Assembly: GCA_022495005.1 (NCBI GenBank)
Contig: JAGYXB010000687.1
Coordinates: 62,001-126,000 of the forward strand
DNA length: 64,000 nt
From: Rhyacophila brunnea
Taxonomy: Eukaryota; Arthropoda; Insecta; Trichoptera; Rhyacophilidae
Direction of reading: 5' to 3'
The notes beneath the pieces were generated by a model. It was not told where the DNA came from. It did not search any database and saw only the letters and a list, made by a program, of their open reading frames with translations. The position numbers and the translations under genes were made by a program. Below, in pieces: positions 11,311 through 21,368 of this stretch. Positions within the stretch are counted from its first letter, which is position 1, and each line of letters begins with the position of its first letter.

Positions 11311-11579
11311 GTTATCGGATGTTGGCGTTAGTAACTTGATTTGTTACTGCTCTCGTATTTCACACTGGTTATTCCAGCTGTGTGGTCCAATATATATTGT
11401 TATTTTCTTGCTTGCGAAGCGTTTTGTCGTTGTGCAAAAACATACTGACCTGTATTTCGGTCACTCGTATGGTTTTTTTGCTTGCACTGGTTTTGTAATA
11501 ACAATGAAACTCGTGTCGTTGTTTTGCAATTTGACGCTTGAACATTCTGGCGGCGCGTGCCGTGTGCGATATTTATGGT

Positions 11580-11870
11580 TTATTGTTCCTTTGCATTTTG
11601 TTGACCTAGTCTCTCCGGGAAACGGACACGACGGCCTGTTCGGGTTACATATTGTGTTTGTCCGAGGTCAGTTCCCTTTGTCGGCGTTGTTTGCGTATGC
11701 AAGTTATTCTCGTTAAATAAATATGCCGGTTTTAAACGATCGATTGAAACCGTGATATTTTTTCCATGTTTGCAAATGACATAAGTACGCGTGTTGCGTG
11801 TTATGACTTCATATGGTCCATTGAACGGGGATTGAAGTGGAGTCTTCTTTTTTTGATGTCGTCATTCGTC
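11580..11870 (-). pseudogene. pol C-terminus: integrase GPY/F domain
   Basis: The minus-strand frame reads PFNGPYEVITRNTRTYVI, then ITVSIDRLKPAYL. This is the GPY/F module of Ty3/gypsy integrases (xFxGPYxVxxR...VSIDRLKPA). It is followed by the variable tail with YVTRTGRRVRFPERL, a motif that commonly closes insect gypsy pol, and a stop at 11580-11582. The module binds DNA or chromatin and helps target integration. Its N-terminal boundary runs into a stop (about 11862), so only this last part of pol survives. Confidence 0.8.
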
Positions 11871-12589
11871 TGGCTCGCTTAGATTTTTCCTTGTTACATG
11901 TGTGGTGTGTGCACTTTTGTTACAAGTTGTGAGGTGATTGACATAACATAGGTAGTATGAAAATAGCATTAAGTTATTATGCAGAAGCTGGGGTTGTGAC
12001 TTGAATTATTTGATAGAGTGTCCAATTTAGTTTAGGCTTGTGGGTTCAACCAAGGTATTTTCGGGCCATTTGAAAACATTGAGTACGAGGGAATTTGTCA
12101 TTCAGCTGCTCGTAAGATGAAATCTTCTGGCGTTTCCGATTTGCAATGTGTGCAGAAGTGTGGAAAGGGGTAACTTAGCTTGTGAGTGGATCCACAGGGC
12201 TAAGAGTGATATAAGCTGTCGAGGGCGTTCGCGCCTGCTCGGATGAGCTTAGAGGCTGCTCTGTTAGTACATATCATTTGTATGTGCGTTAACAGGGTGC
12301 AGTAGAGTAGTTTGAAAGTGCGTTATCGAAACTACGAAGGGTTGAAAAATGGTTGGTTGAGTTTTGAGAAGTCTAAAGTTGGAATATCAAAAGTCGCCTA
12401 GAACAGTTACTCATCGTCAGGAAACTATCTAATTATTTTAGAATAGGTCCTTCGAGTAAAATGCCTTAGGGATGAAGTCGAGGGTTGCTGCTTCTAAATG
12501 TAACTAGAGATGCTAATTTCGTGGGTTGACGCTACGTTAATGTATGTGTGTGTGTAGGAAAACCTTGAGCTTGCCTGAACGGAGTGGAG
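11871..12589 (-). other. Unassigned interior of the Ty3/gypsy element
   Basis: About 700 bp without a sustained frame on either strand. Protease, reverse transcriptase, RNase H and integrase core should lie here or have been deleted; none of their motifs (DTGA, YxDD, HHCC) is seen. One minus-strand piece reads NRAASKLIRAGANALDS (about 12214-12266), but it is too short to name. The deletion junction is probably in this stretch. Confidence 0.45.
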
Positions 12590-13192
12590 TTAGCATGTAG
12601 TCTGGGTGCACTTGGCGGATGACGATGGCCAAAGCGGGTTGCTTGGTGTACTCCGTCGTGACGCCTGTGATGCACTGGTCAGCTTCTGGCTGCACCGGAA
12701 CTGCCTCCTGATTTGCTGCGAGGTCCATGGTGCTCCGGTGATTCGGCTGCGCTGGCGGTTGGATGAATGTGACTGATGACTGCAAGGATGCGAATCCTTG
12801 GTGGGTTGGTGTGATTCATCCTGTTCGGCTACACGTCGCAGTCCGGCGACCAGTCGTTCCATCCTGGCGAGTATCATTCTGTTGTAGCTGCTGGCTCTTG
12901 ATGACGACCAGGTTGTGATGTTGGAGTCGTCTGACGGGCTGGATCTGATGGGGCTAGATTCAGGACTCTCTGGGGCTCCAAATCTGATGGGGCCGCTGTG
13001 GGAGGTGTCCTGTGATGATTCTGAGCCGTAATCTGAACTGTCTTCTGAAGTCTGTGAACAGTTGTTCTCAGGCCAAGGTGATGGAATCCTGTCGGTTACT
13101 GGTCTGGTCTGTGGTGTGGTCTGCTGGACTGGTGTTGTGGTGTTGTCTCCAGCAATGCTGTTATACCCAGCGAAATATTGTCCGGCGGGCAT
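12590..13192 (-). pseudogene. gag-like frame of the Ty3/gypsy element
   Basis: The first ATG after the primer binding site is at 13192 (MPAGQYFAGYN), about 190 bp inside the element. The protein is rich in Ser, Pro and Thr. It has a GAPESPESSPIRSSPSDD stretch and a short basic helix-like piece (MILARMERLVAGLRRVAEQ). After about codon 130 another frame (12785-12537, with FIQPPAQPNHRSTMDLAANQ) looks more protein-like, which suggests a frameshift near 12800. No capsid major homology region or CCHC knuckle is visible, so the end of gag is lost. Position, not motif, makes this gag. Confidence 0.55.
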
Positions 13193-13384
13193 CGTGAAAA
13201 GCAAGTGATTTTAATCGAATAGAAATACGCGGGAAAACGGATGTTGAAAAACTTCGCGGGAAAAACGAGATCGACGATTCAGTTCAACTTTCTCAAAGCA
13301 AACGTAGTGTAAATTTATAAAAAATTAAATATGCAAGTAAAGACTGTAAAAATTGATCAGCTGAATTGATTGATTTACTTTTGA

Positions 13385-13394
13385 GGGGTCACCA
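13385..13394 (-). promoter_or_regulatory. Primer binding site
   Basis: On the minus strand TGGTGACCCC begins one base after the 5' LTR. It is the complement of a tRNA 3' end of the form GGGGTCACCA and would prime minus-strand synthesis. I do not assign the tRNA species. Confidence 0.7.
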
Positions 13395-13395
13395 C

Positions 13396-14191
13396 TATTG
13401 CGAGGAGGTGTGAAGGATGAAGATGATCCAGTAGTAAAACTGATCAGAAGAGACTCGAATGTGTTGTAGTCTATTGCAGTTCGTAAATTGAGATTTATTG
13501 CTCTCAATGATACTGGATGATGAGGTAGGTAGCTGGACTTCAATGGATCGAAGGTAGATGCGTGTTTGAGTAAATCTCAGTTTATTCTCCTCAACAATAC
13601 TTGAACAATTCTTACAGACAATATATTTAGAATTACAGTTAAATTGATAAGGTTAAATTATAAAGGCGTGTTGCTATGAGAAAAGTTGAACCGCGAGCGA
13701 CGAGCAGAGATTCAACTATGTGTTTCAAAGATTTGACGACGTATGTTATCAGATTCGCCCCGCTTTGAGCTTTTATAGAAATTATAACAAAGAAAGGTTA
13801 TCTGAGGTCAGGACGTTGACCGGTGACCACATGTCACTTGTTTACTGTGAGTTTACTAAGTACGAGCAAATCTGATAAGTTGGCACGTTTCCTGATTACC
13901 TTATAAGGCCGCGGAAATGCTGCTAACGCATACTTGTTACAATGTTGCTCAATAATTATTGTGAATAATTATAATTTATCAAGAAAGCAAATGTGTTTAC
14001 GATGAAATTTGATGTCTTGCAAATTGCTGCGAAAGTTGACTGACCTGCCAGTGTGTGCAGTCAGTCAGATTATGAATCATGCCAACACGCTTTTCTTATC
14101 AACTAGTTTACATAGTAACAAATATTATTAGATACTTAAATATATTATGATAATTTATATGTAATGGTGAGTTTCCATGCTAGTCCCGACA
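13396..14191 (-). repeat. 5' LTR of the Ty3/gypsy element
   Basis: On the minus strand it starts TGTCGGGACTAGC and ends CCTCGCAATA. It contains TATAAAAGC (complement near 13770) and, downstream, AATAAACTGAG (complement near 13580), which are the expected TATA box and polyadenylation signal. It differs from its partner at about six positions, for example GTCAGGAC against GTCAGGGC. Confidence 0.88.
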
Positions 14192-14290
14192 CATGTGTAA
14201 AATGCTGCCAGCAAGGCAATTCATGTACACAACTCATGAGGGCAAGAAAATACATGGACGATCAAAACTGAGATGGCTGAACTAGACTGA
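14192..14290 (+). pseudogene. RTE-like LINE 3' end, right half
   Basis: The frame resumes after the Ty3/gypsy element with CKMLPARQFMYTTHEGKK and then GRSKLRWLN, the GRPKxRWxDE C-terminus of RTE-type reverse transcriptases. Removing the 4-kb insert and one CATG joins it to the fragment at 9942-10191. Confidence 0.65.
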
Positions 14291-15486
14291 GGTACGTTTT
14301 TTGTATTGTATATAGTCAATGCTCATGAAGAGTTGTAACGCCAAAAATTATGATAAGCATTAAATGGCTTATAAAAATCAGTTTATTATAATTAAGCTCA
14401 AAAGCTATACACTACCTCCAACAGTAGCGCACCCAGGGGGGGGGGCCAAGGGGCCTTGGCCCCCCCCAAAAACATTGAAATTGAAAGCCAATAGATTAGA
14501 CAAATAAAAACACGGCAAAAAAATATTTGAAATTCTCCAGCACCCTCTAGAAAAATTTCTTAGATTTTAATTTCTAACACAAAAATTTCGAAACACTAAT
14601 GTCGGGTTGTTTTAGAAACTCAATCTCTAATGGAAATGTCAAAAAATTCTCGGTGTCCATCCGAATTCCGGAGTGGTGTACACCGAGTGCAATAGACAAA
14701 AGTCCGATAAACGAGAAATTAGGCTGTGTTCTGTTGGGTAGGTTTGTGCACCTATAAGTTAAATGCAATAATACTTTTTTTTCCATTTTCAATTAATATT
14801 TTGGAACTTCACTATTAAAAAACCCAAAATCGACGATAAAAATTTGGCGAAAAGTACGACTACACCCACCACCATGGGCTGACAGGGCTATAGCCTGGGG
14901 GCCCGGGCTTAAGAGGGCCCTGCGTGGCGGCTCGTCTAATTGTGAGATAAACACACACCAAAATTTGTTATATTATAAAAAAAAATCACATGTGGCGCTA
15001 TAGATACTACTTCATCAAAATTAACATAAAAAATATTAAGTATGATGAAAATAATATGATATACGTAACTACATGATAATAATTCACGTGTATCATTTTA
15101 TATTACAATTATTTTTAGTGTTTCTAGAAAAATAAAAATGTTTATTTATCCAATATCGATGGGTCGAATGCAACTTGGCTACCACAAGAGGGGGTCGTGA
15201 CCAGTGGTCTATAGTATGATAACGATCGATAATATGATATGAGGTCCGACAAATCAAGAATTCAAGGGAATTATTTAACAATATAGATAAATCCACGGAA
15301 TACCATTTGGGAACACTACTGTAGAACATCACATTCCCCTTAACCCTGGTGATAGGTAAGGGGCCCGCCAAACATTCATGATGTGGGGGCCATGCCCACC
15401 ACAGTCGGTGGTGGTGTAAATTAAAATTAAAATTAAAAAAAAACATTTTTTCGGTGGAATTCAGCATAAATATTGTGGCTCTTGAC

Positions 15487-15961
15487 CAGTGGTTCTTAAC
15501 CGGTGCACCGCTGGCTTGTTGCATGTGCACCGCGAAAATAATGATAAAAGCAGAAAAATCCGCGAAATAGCGAAAACCGAAAAAGTCCTTCGTAAAATTA
15601 TGAAAGCCGATGAAAGATCTAATGTGATTTCGATGTTGCCGAATCGATCGCACGCGTCTAAAATCTAAAATATCATGGAGGAATTTGTATGGATGGTGCT
15701 CCGTCAATGTTAGGCTCATTTAAAGGATTTGTTACCCTCGCAAAGACAAGAAATCCTAACATTATATCTACGCACTGTTTTATTTACACAGGGAATCTAT
15801 AGGTTCGAAAACATTACAGCAGTGCTAAAACCTGTACTAGACCAATATGGTAAATTTCATCTAATCCAGACCTTTAAAAACAGGCATTTTAAAAAAAACT
15901 TTGCATTTCTATGGAAGCTAAGTACGATTGTTTGCTTTTTCACACTGAATTGAGGTGGTTA
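15487..15961 (+). mobile_element. Fragment of a second hAT family
   Basis: CAGTGGTTCTTAACCGGTGC at 15487 has the form of a hAT terminal repeat seen in many animal hAT families. The following 470 bp end in the transposase fragment below, cut off by the next hAT copy at 15962. No right end is seen. Confidence 0.5.
15686..15961 (+). pseudogene. hAT transposase fragment, ZBED/SCAND3-like
   Basis: Across three frames the plus strand reads CMDGAPSMLGSFKGFV, NPNIISTHCFIYTG, then SRPLKTGI and finally CISMEAKYDCLLFHTELRWL. This is the conserved 'CTDGAPAMxGxxxGFxxLxKxxNPxxxxTHCxxHR...SRxFxxLCxxMxxxxxxLLFHTExRWLSRG' core of ZBED5/SCAND3/GTF2IRD2-type hAT transposases, which carry out cut-and-paste transposition. 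At least two frameshifts and a stop show it is dead. It ends at RWL, exactly where the inner hAT copy begins, so that copy inserted into this gene. Confidence 0.75.
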
Positions 15962-16677
15962 CAGTGGCGCACCCAGGGGGGGGGGGCAAAGGGCCCTGAC
16001 ACCCCCCAAACATGAAAATTATCAGAATGATTTTAACCATTGAAATTGAAAGCCAATAAGCCTTTGGGCTTAGACAAATAAAAACACTGGTAAAAAAACA
16101 CAAAAATTTCGAAACACTAATGTCAGGTTTTTTTAGAAACCCAATCCCTAATGGAACTGTCAAAAAATTCTCGGTGTCCACCCGAATTCCGGAGTGGTGT
16201 AGGTCATGGCTGAGGAGGGCTGACAGGGCTCTAGCCTGGGGGCCCGGCGTGTCAGGTTGACCAGATAAACACACATAATAAATTAGCTTTAATAGTAAAA
16301 AAAGTCGCCTGCGGCGCTAATATACTTCTTGGCCATGAACATTTTCAATTACTTATATAATTGTGCAATATATTTTTTGATTATTATGTGTCGATACTCG
16401 ACAGCTCCATTATTAAAGTGGATGTATTGAAAATCGCCAATTCTTATGTATAAGTACCCTTAATTTGAACTAAAACACAATTTGAAAAACGTTAATGTAG
16501 TGTTTCACACTGCCTTTAATCTTAGCGGTAGGTTGGGGGCCCGCCAAGCCTAGCATGAGGGCCCGTTTCAGGTTTCATGGTGTAGGTACACCGAGTGCAA
16601 TAGACAACGAGAAATTAGGCTGTTTTACATTCTCCTCCTTGGGCCCCCCCCAATATTAAATCCTGGGTGCGCCACTG
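15962..16677. mobile_element. Inner non-autonomous hAT copy
   Basis: This 716-bp copy has both terminal repeats (CAGTGGCGCACCC...GGGTGCGCCACTG) and G- and C-runs next to them. The 8 bp on its left (GAGGTGGTTA in part) is not repeated on its right, where the outer element's duplication ACCTCCAA sits instead. No reading frame is conserved. Confidence 0.7.
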
Positions 16678-16685
16678 ACCTCCAA

Positions 16686-17937
16686 GACATGACAAACGTA
16701 AGCATTCCCCGTAGATAATGAAACATGTTCTATATAAATGCGCACATAAAATAAAGAGCGAAGCACGTACGTGTGCCGCGTTAATTAAAATTGTGAATCA
16801 ATACACTTCAAATGCTGAACATGTTTTCAATCAAAAATCAAGTTATATTACAAATTTGTGTAATGATTCGACAGTTTTAGTTACATCATTAAATGTTTTT
16901 GAAATCTGTCTAAATACTGAAAACGAAACACGAACCCTGGCACAAAGAAAATTTTCATTATTTTACAATTCAATGCCTACAATATTACACAACATAATTG
17001 GATTCTGAGAAACGCTTCTACGGCCATGACAGATGGTAAAGTAAATTGATATAGAAATGCAAACAATATGCAGGTTTACCTATCAGTAATACCTTCCCAG
17101 TGGAGTACGCTGGCGAATATTATCGTAAATGATTAATAATTTATCATTCGTGAAGAAATATTTAATTAATAACATTTATTGATCGCAGTCTGCACAGTAC
17201 GTTTTAATTTAGACATACTGCTGGCAAATAATATCATCAATGTCATTTCCATGGATTTTAGGGACTATTTCAATCACAATTCAAGCATTTAAAATGTATG
17301 AAAACCGATGGCAACATCCTCATTAGCAAACTTCAAACACCGGAGTAATTACTTGCAAACACAGCACAGATTAAGATAGCTGCTATAGAGAGACAAATGG
17401 AGGGTGCCGTGCTGATTTATTTCTTAAAATTTACCATCGATTTAATTTCTGATTAAAGTCATGGGTGTTTATTTATTTAAAGCCGACCCAAATGTATGCT
17501 ATCTTAAGAACTTTTTCAAAAATTCATAGATTTCCTATAGCGTATTAATAGCAATTACATAATAATATTTATAGTGATATTAAGTGTAGCAATTACTTAA
17601 ATTAAAACACATACAATTGAATTTACTTCATCAATAATATAACAGGCCGAGACAAGAGGTCCTTTCCGCGCTTGGTATAAGAAGCCATTGAAATATACCG
17701 GAAATCTGACAACGTCCATAAGGGCGACGCGATACGCGAATATGTCGTAGCTTCCGGTTCTTTCACCAAAATCCACAGTCCGATCTGGCATAATTGATTG
17801 CATTACAATAACACATTGAATCGTCTACTTGTTTCTCTGAGCAACGATCACTGACAGTTAAAAGGAATACGCGACATAGAACGTAGAGGGTACGGCGTAT
17901 GGCGTAGACCGTACGCCGTACAAATTAAAACTTAGAG
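16686..17937. other. Intergenic, nothing recognised
   Basis: One 96-codon plus-strand frame (16718-17008) and a 68-codon minus-strand frame (17597-17803) resemble no family I know and have random-looking composition. An imperfect palindrome GTACGGCGTA..TACGCCGTAC lies at 17890-17921. Confidence 0.4.
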
Positions 17938-18697
17938 CAGTATGTCCCAACCTTTTTCCGAGATTCGGCGCGGTCGTTATGATGCTCAAAACGTGAGAAC
18001 GTCGTCATGATAATCGAATACAATGTGTAGACGAGCTGACAACCAATGACTATTTAATTTCGCTTAGCTAGTTTCATATTTGTTGATCGTTGTCATAGAT
18101 GTGGTTTATTAGAAGGTTTGGTGTTCATTGAATCTAAAACTGTGGTGGCACACTAGTACACTCGCGACATACCAGTATGTCACGGTAAATGATTAATAAT
18201 TCTAGCTAAAAGCGTAATATTTAATACGTAGAATATACTGTGTGCAGTGCACTGTATCTAGAACCTAGATACATCCTCGTTTGCGTGCCCGCTTTAGGAT
18301 GTGGGGGCATGGTGCTATGCATCAGTCATATCCAAATGTTACCTCTTGCCTTTTGAGTTTTACTAACATTTGCTTTAACATATATCTACGACAGTGTATT
18401 TTCAACTTTTCTTCATTTGAAACCCTAAATCAAAAAACAGATTAAATATTGAAAATGATATGAGGTTGGCATTAACGAAAACCCATACACGAATTTTGAA
18501 GCTGGTTAACGAGTTACAATTTCAACCATCGCAATAATATGCCTTAGTTAAAATTGTATTGAATTATATTATACTGAAAAATCTATTTTCTGTGCGTTAT
18601 TTATACCATATTAAAAAGATTGTTTACATGTTATCGGGTTCGCGGGTCACTTGGTTTCTATAAAATGACTATGACTCGAAAAAGGTTGGGAATGTGA
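17938..18697. mobile_element. Non-autonomous hAT-like element
   Basis: The left end CAGTATGTCCCAACCTTTTT is mirrored by AAAAAGGTTGGGAATGTG at the right end. 'CAGTGGTTCCCAACCTTTTT' ends are typical of a widespread hAT group. The flanking 8 bp do not match, so the duplication has decayed or one end is misplaced. The 760-bp interior has no conserved frame. Confidence 0.5.
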
Positions 18698-18719
18698 GAT
18701 TCTAGATATTATTATTTAT

Positions 18720-19240
18720 TTTTTTAAGCTCCGGAGTCTCAATTGAGTCTTATTTAGCTTTACTTTTTAACATACACTATTAATACATATTGTTACAATA
18801 ATTACTAATACAGTTATTACAATACAAATTTACAGGATAGGAAAAAAAAGAAAAAGAACAAAAACAGTTTAAACATGTAGGCCACACTCACTCAGAAACA
18901 TTTGGACACACTGGAACGCCTTGATATTCGGCCGAGCCAAAAATATCGCAAGATCCAGTGGCAATTGGTACTTTTGTTTACTTAAATCTTTAAGAAGCCG
19001 CTGTCTTTGGGTATCATACAAAGAACATTGCCAAACAACGTGGTTAACATCCTCAGTCTCACTTCCGCACCGGCACCCAGGGTCATTTATTATACCCAAG
19101 CGAGCCAGGGATGAGGCAAGATTATAATGGTCCGCTCTAAAACGATTGATTGTGATGACACTACAACAGGTCATGAAGCCTAATGACAGTACCATATTGC
19201 AACAGTCGTATAGTGATAGAAGTGCTGCACGATGCATCAA
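18720..19240 (-). pseudogene. I/Jockey-type LINE 3' end, 5'-truncated
   Basis: The minus-strand frame 19240-18869 reads SVITINRFRADHYNLASSL, then CRCGSETEDVNHVVWQC, the same C-x-C-x8-H-x4-C C-terminal segment as in the LINE at 6360-9935, then FLARPNIKAFQCVQMFL and a natural stop. The two copies align over about 100 residues (for example HVVWQCSLYDTQR against HIVWQCDAYDQER) but are clearly different lineages. The 3' UTR runs to about 18720 and is A-rich on the minus strand. The 5' end is cut at about 19240. Confidence 0.75.
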
Positions 19241-19787
19241 AGACCCAAAAAATCAAACCCGAGAAGAATAACCAATCTATATATAACGTTATTACAAGAG
19301 TATAATTATTTATGTTTTTTTTTTCGATTACGAATCGTTCATCTCCCTTTAAAAGGTAGTATCCGCCACTGGTGTATACCTACTGACCCATTCGACATTT
19401 CGCATAGCCCAAAACGTATTATAAATACAAATTATCAAAGCAAAAATATTTCGGTTCATGACATAAAGTTAACATTCAATTTATTTGGCCCGTTGCCTTT
19501 TCGGTACTGTGCGTAATACTGATTTCAGATGTTTGTGACGGCAAATATTAAATACATTATTTTTTAGAAGCCTTTGATATAAACGTTAAATAGTAAATTA
19601 ACCGTTAAATAAATAAAATTAGATTCCAATATGCGAAATAAAATAGCACTAACATATAAATAAATATATTAATATATATGACATAATGTGGTAATGTAAA
19701 TATTCTTTTTTGGTTAAGCTAAATACGCTGTATCTACTTTGACATCTAACGACTACATTTCGAAATTGCTAAACCAAAAGACTGTAA

Positions 19788-20140
19788 AGCCGCGTTGACA
19801 CGGTCCAAGTACGATCCAAGTCTACTTGGATAGGAATAATTAGTATGAAGATGTCTCATCCAAGTGACAGCTTCATACTATTTATTCCTATCCAAGTACA
19901 CTTGGGCCGAGTGCCATCCAAGTGCACTCGTATGTGACATCTTCATACTAATTATTCCTATCCAAGCTACTTGGACCGCGTCCTACTCATCCAAGTTAAC
20001 TTGGATAGGAATAAATAGTATGGAGCTGTCACTTGGATAGGAATAAATAGTATGAAGCTGTCACTTGGATGAGACATCTTCATACTAATTATTCCTATCC
20101 AAGTCTACTTGGATCGTACTTGGACCGTGTCAACGCGGCT
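19788..20140. mobile_element. PIF/Harbinger-type MITE, copy 1 (353 bp)
   Basis: The terminal repeats AGCCGCGTTGACACGGTCCA...GTGTCAACGCGGCT are flanked by TAA on both sides (19785-19787 and 20141-20143), the TWA target duplication of PIF/Harbinger elements. The interior is built from repeated ATCCAAGT/ACTTGGAT units alternating with TAGGAATAA(A/T)TAGTATGAAG in both orientations. A tandem duplication of about 36 bp lies near 20000-20070. A shorter relative is at 47711-47927. Confidence 0.85.
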
Positions 20141-20143
20141 TAA

Positions 20144-21180
20144 GGGACATTTTGGCGAAAATGAGTTATTTATGGGGTTAGAGCGCCCCTAAAATGTGTC
20201 AAGATATTCAATGACGAAATTACAACTATTTATGGTGGGGTGGGTAGTTATTGAAAAACATATAACCAACCCAATAATATTATTATTTAAAATTGGATCT
20301 GTAACGTGGAAAATTGTAACTGACGCCTTTTTTGGTTATTCCTTTGGTAACATTGGTGTGACATGTCATACGTAAATAATAATTACAACTTTAACGAGAC
20401 GTTAACTTATTAATGCTTAGTATCACACTTGATGGCAATTTTGCAATGTTTTTAGTATATTTGAAATTGGTAGGTAATCAGAAAACAAATTATAGTCTAT
20501 ATAAATGGTATATAGCCACCATTTATAGCTGCTATCTTGATTTTACAGTATTATGTAGGTACATACGTACGATAAAACATATTCAAAATAATGCCGATTC
20601 TGTGTATTTGGCTGCTTATCAATGTACAAAAATTGACGCAGTCTGTTATGTTACAGACAATTTTAGCTACAGTATTTGCAGTAAAATATGAATGTTTTGG
20701 TTTCGGTACAAGTAGGTCAAAAGGGTTTATGTATGCAGAAATCAATACATCAATATAACACATTTTAATTGAGTAAGTTTCTTATCTTTTCAGATTTTTG
20801 CGGAGTTGAGTCAAGGCATCTCTCCATTTTTTGGGTGGCCGGCCGTGCAATACTGCGTGCATTTCGGAATTTACTTAATTTTCTTCCCCATCTGACCACA
20901 CCTTCAACTTTACAGTCGGATCTGTTTACTTTTTATACGATTTTTTAGATATTTTTTACGCATATACATAACTTTGAAAAAACATAAAAGTTGTATTTCG
21001 CGGGATTCGAACTATTTTTTTAGTAAGTATATTTTTCTAATTTGTTAATGAGGCCTTTGAAAATTATGTTTCATAAGGTTTCTATATTAATTGATTTTGA
21101 TTAATAATCGATTAGTAGTGTATTAAGTAATATAAGTGAAATAATCATAAATACTCATGCTTTCAGAAAAATCACGTATA
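20144..21180. other. Intergenic, mostly unrecognised
   Basis: The first 50 bp, with 'GTTATTTATGGGGTTAGA', matches sequence at 48400-48427. The MITE on the left therefore landed inside an older repeat whose unfilled relative lies at about 48357-48427. The rest has no recognisable feature. Confidence 0.4.
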
Positions 21181-21183
21181 TTG

Positions 21184-21262
21184 TGACGTCACCGGGGACC
21201 GAACCCGGAGCTCCCGGATGAAAGGCCAGCGCCTTACACACTGCACCACGAGAGCACGAGAG
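21184..21262 (-). repeat. tRNA-like sequence, probable SINE head
   Basis: On the minus strand a box A-like TGGTGCAGTGTGTAAGGCGC and a box B GGTTCGGTCCC are correctly spaced, and the T-stem CCGGG/CCCGG is perfect. The acceptor and anticodon stems do not pair, so it is not a working tRNA gene. It is better read as the RNA polymerase III head of a SINE or a tRNA pseudogene. Confidence 0.5.
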
Positions 21263-21368
21263 GTACTGTTACCTCCTCACATTTCGGTACCTTCCACTAG
21301 GCAAAGAATCATCAAGCGTGATTTCAGTTGAATAGCAATAAATAAATACCGCATGGTTTGCAACCCGT

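Larger units (their letters stand above)
10192..14191 (-). mobile_element. Ty3/gypsy retrotransposon, internally deleted, recent
   Basis: Two 796-bp LTRs (10192-10987 and 13396-14191) flank a 2.4-kb interior, exactly 4,000 bp in all. Read on the minus strand the order is 5' LTR, primer binding site, gag-like frame, unassigned DNA, the integrase C-terminus, a small frame with a membrane segment, polypurine tract and 3' LTR. The flanks carry CATG (10188-10191 and 14192-14195), a 4-bp target duplication as in gypsy-group elements. The LTRs differ at about six positions, so insertion was recent. Most of gag and pol (protease, reverse transcriptase, RNase H, integrase core) is missing, so it is non-autonomous. 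It interrupts an RTE-like LINE. Confidence 0.9.
14422..16677. mobile_element. Composite hAT element with 8-bp target duplication
   Basis: The left end CAGTAGCGCACCCAGG and right end CCTGGGTGCGCCACTG are inverted repeats. They are flanked by the 8-bp duplication ACCTCCAA (14414-14421 and 16678-16685), diagnostic of hAT transposition. Inside, at 15962, a second left end (CAGTGGCGCACCCAGG) starts a shorter copy of the same family. Both copies share TTCGAAACACTAATGTC, GGTGTCCA..CGAATTCCGGAGTGG, GGCTGACAGGGCT and GATAAACACACA. A third, different hAT end (CAGTGGTTCTTAACCGG) lies at 15487, next to a decayed transposase. The simplest history is insertion of the inner copy into the outer one, then loss of one right end by recombination. 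Confidence 0.8.

Noticed and set aside
11111..11716. 201-codon plus-strand open frame rich in Leu, Phe and Cys
   Set aside because: It lies antisense to the integrase C-terminus and the small ORF of the minus-strand Ty3/gypsy element. Its apparent membrane-like composition is the complement of those frames.
12214..12266. Envelope fusion-protein-like piece (NRAASKLIRAGANALDS)
   Set aside because: A superficial likeness to insect envelope cleavage regions, but only 17 residues long and located upstream of the pol end, where envelope should not be.
15093..15719. 208-codon minus-strand frame
   Set aside because: It runs antisense across decayed hAT DNA, overlaps the plus-strand transposase relic and shows no domain. 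Length alone is not evidence in a stop-poor stretch.
16718..17008. 96-codon plus-strand frame beginning MKHVLYKCAHKIK
   Set aside because: Considered as a host exon or an hAT remnant, but it has no motif, no splice context that I can support and ordinary composition for AT-rich DNA.
19855..20110. CRISPR-like spacing of ACTTGGAT repeats
   Set aside because: The repeats occur in both orientations within terminal inverted repeats and TAA duplications, so they are internal modules of a MITE.
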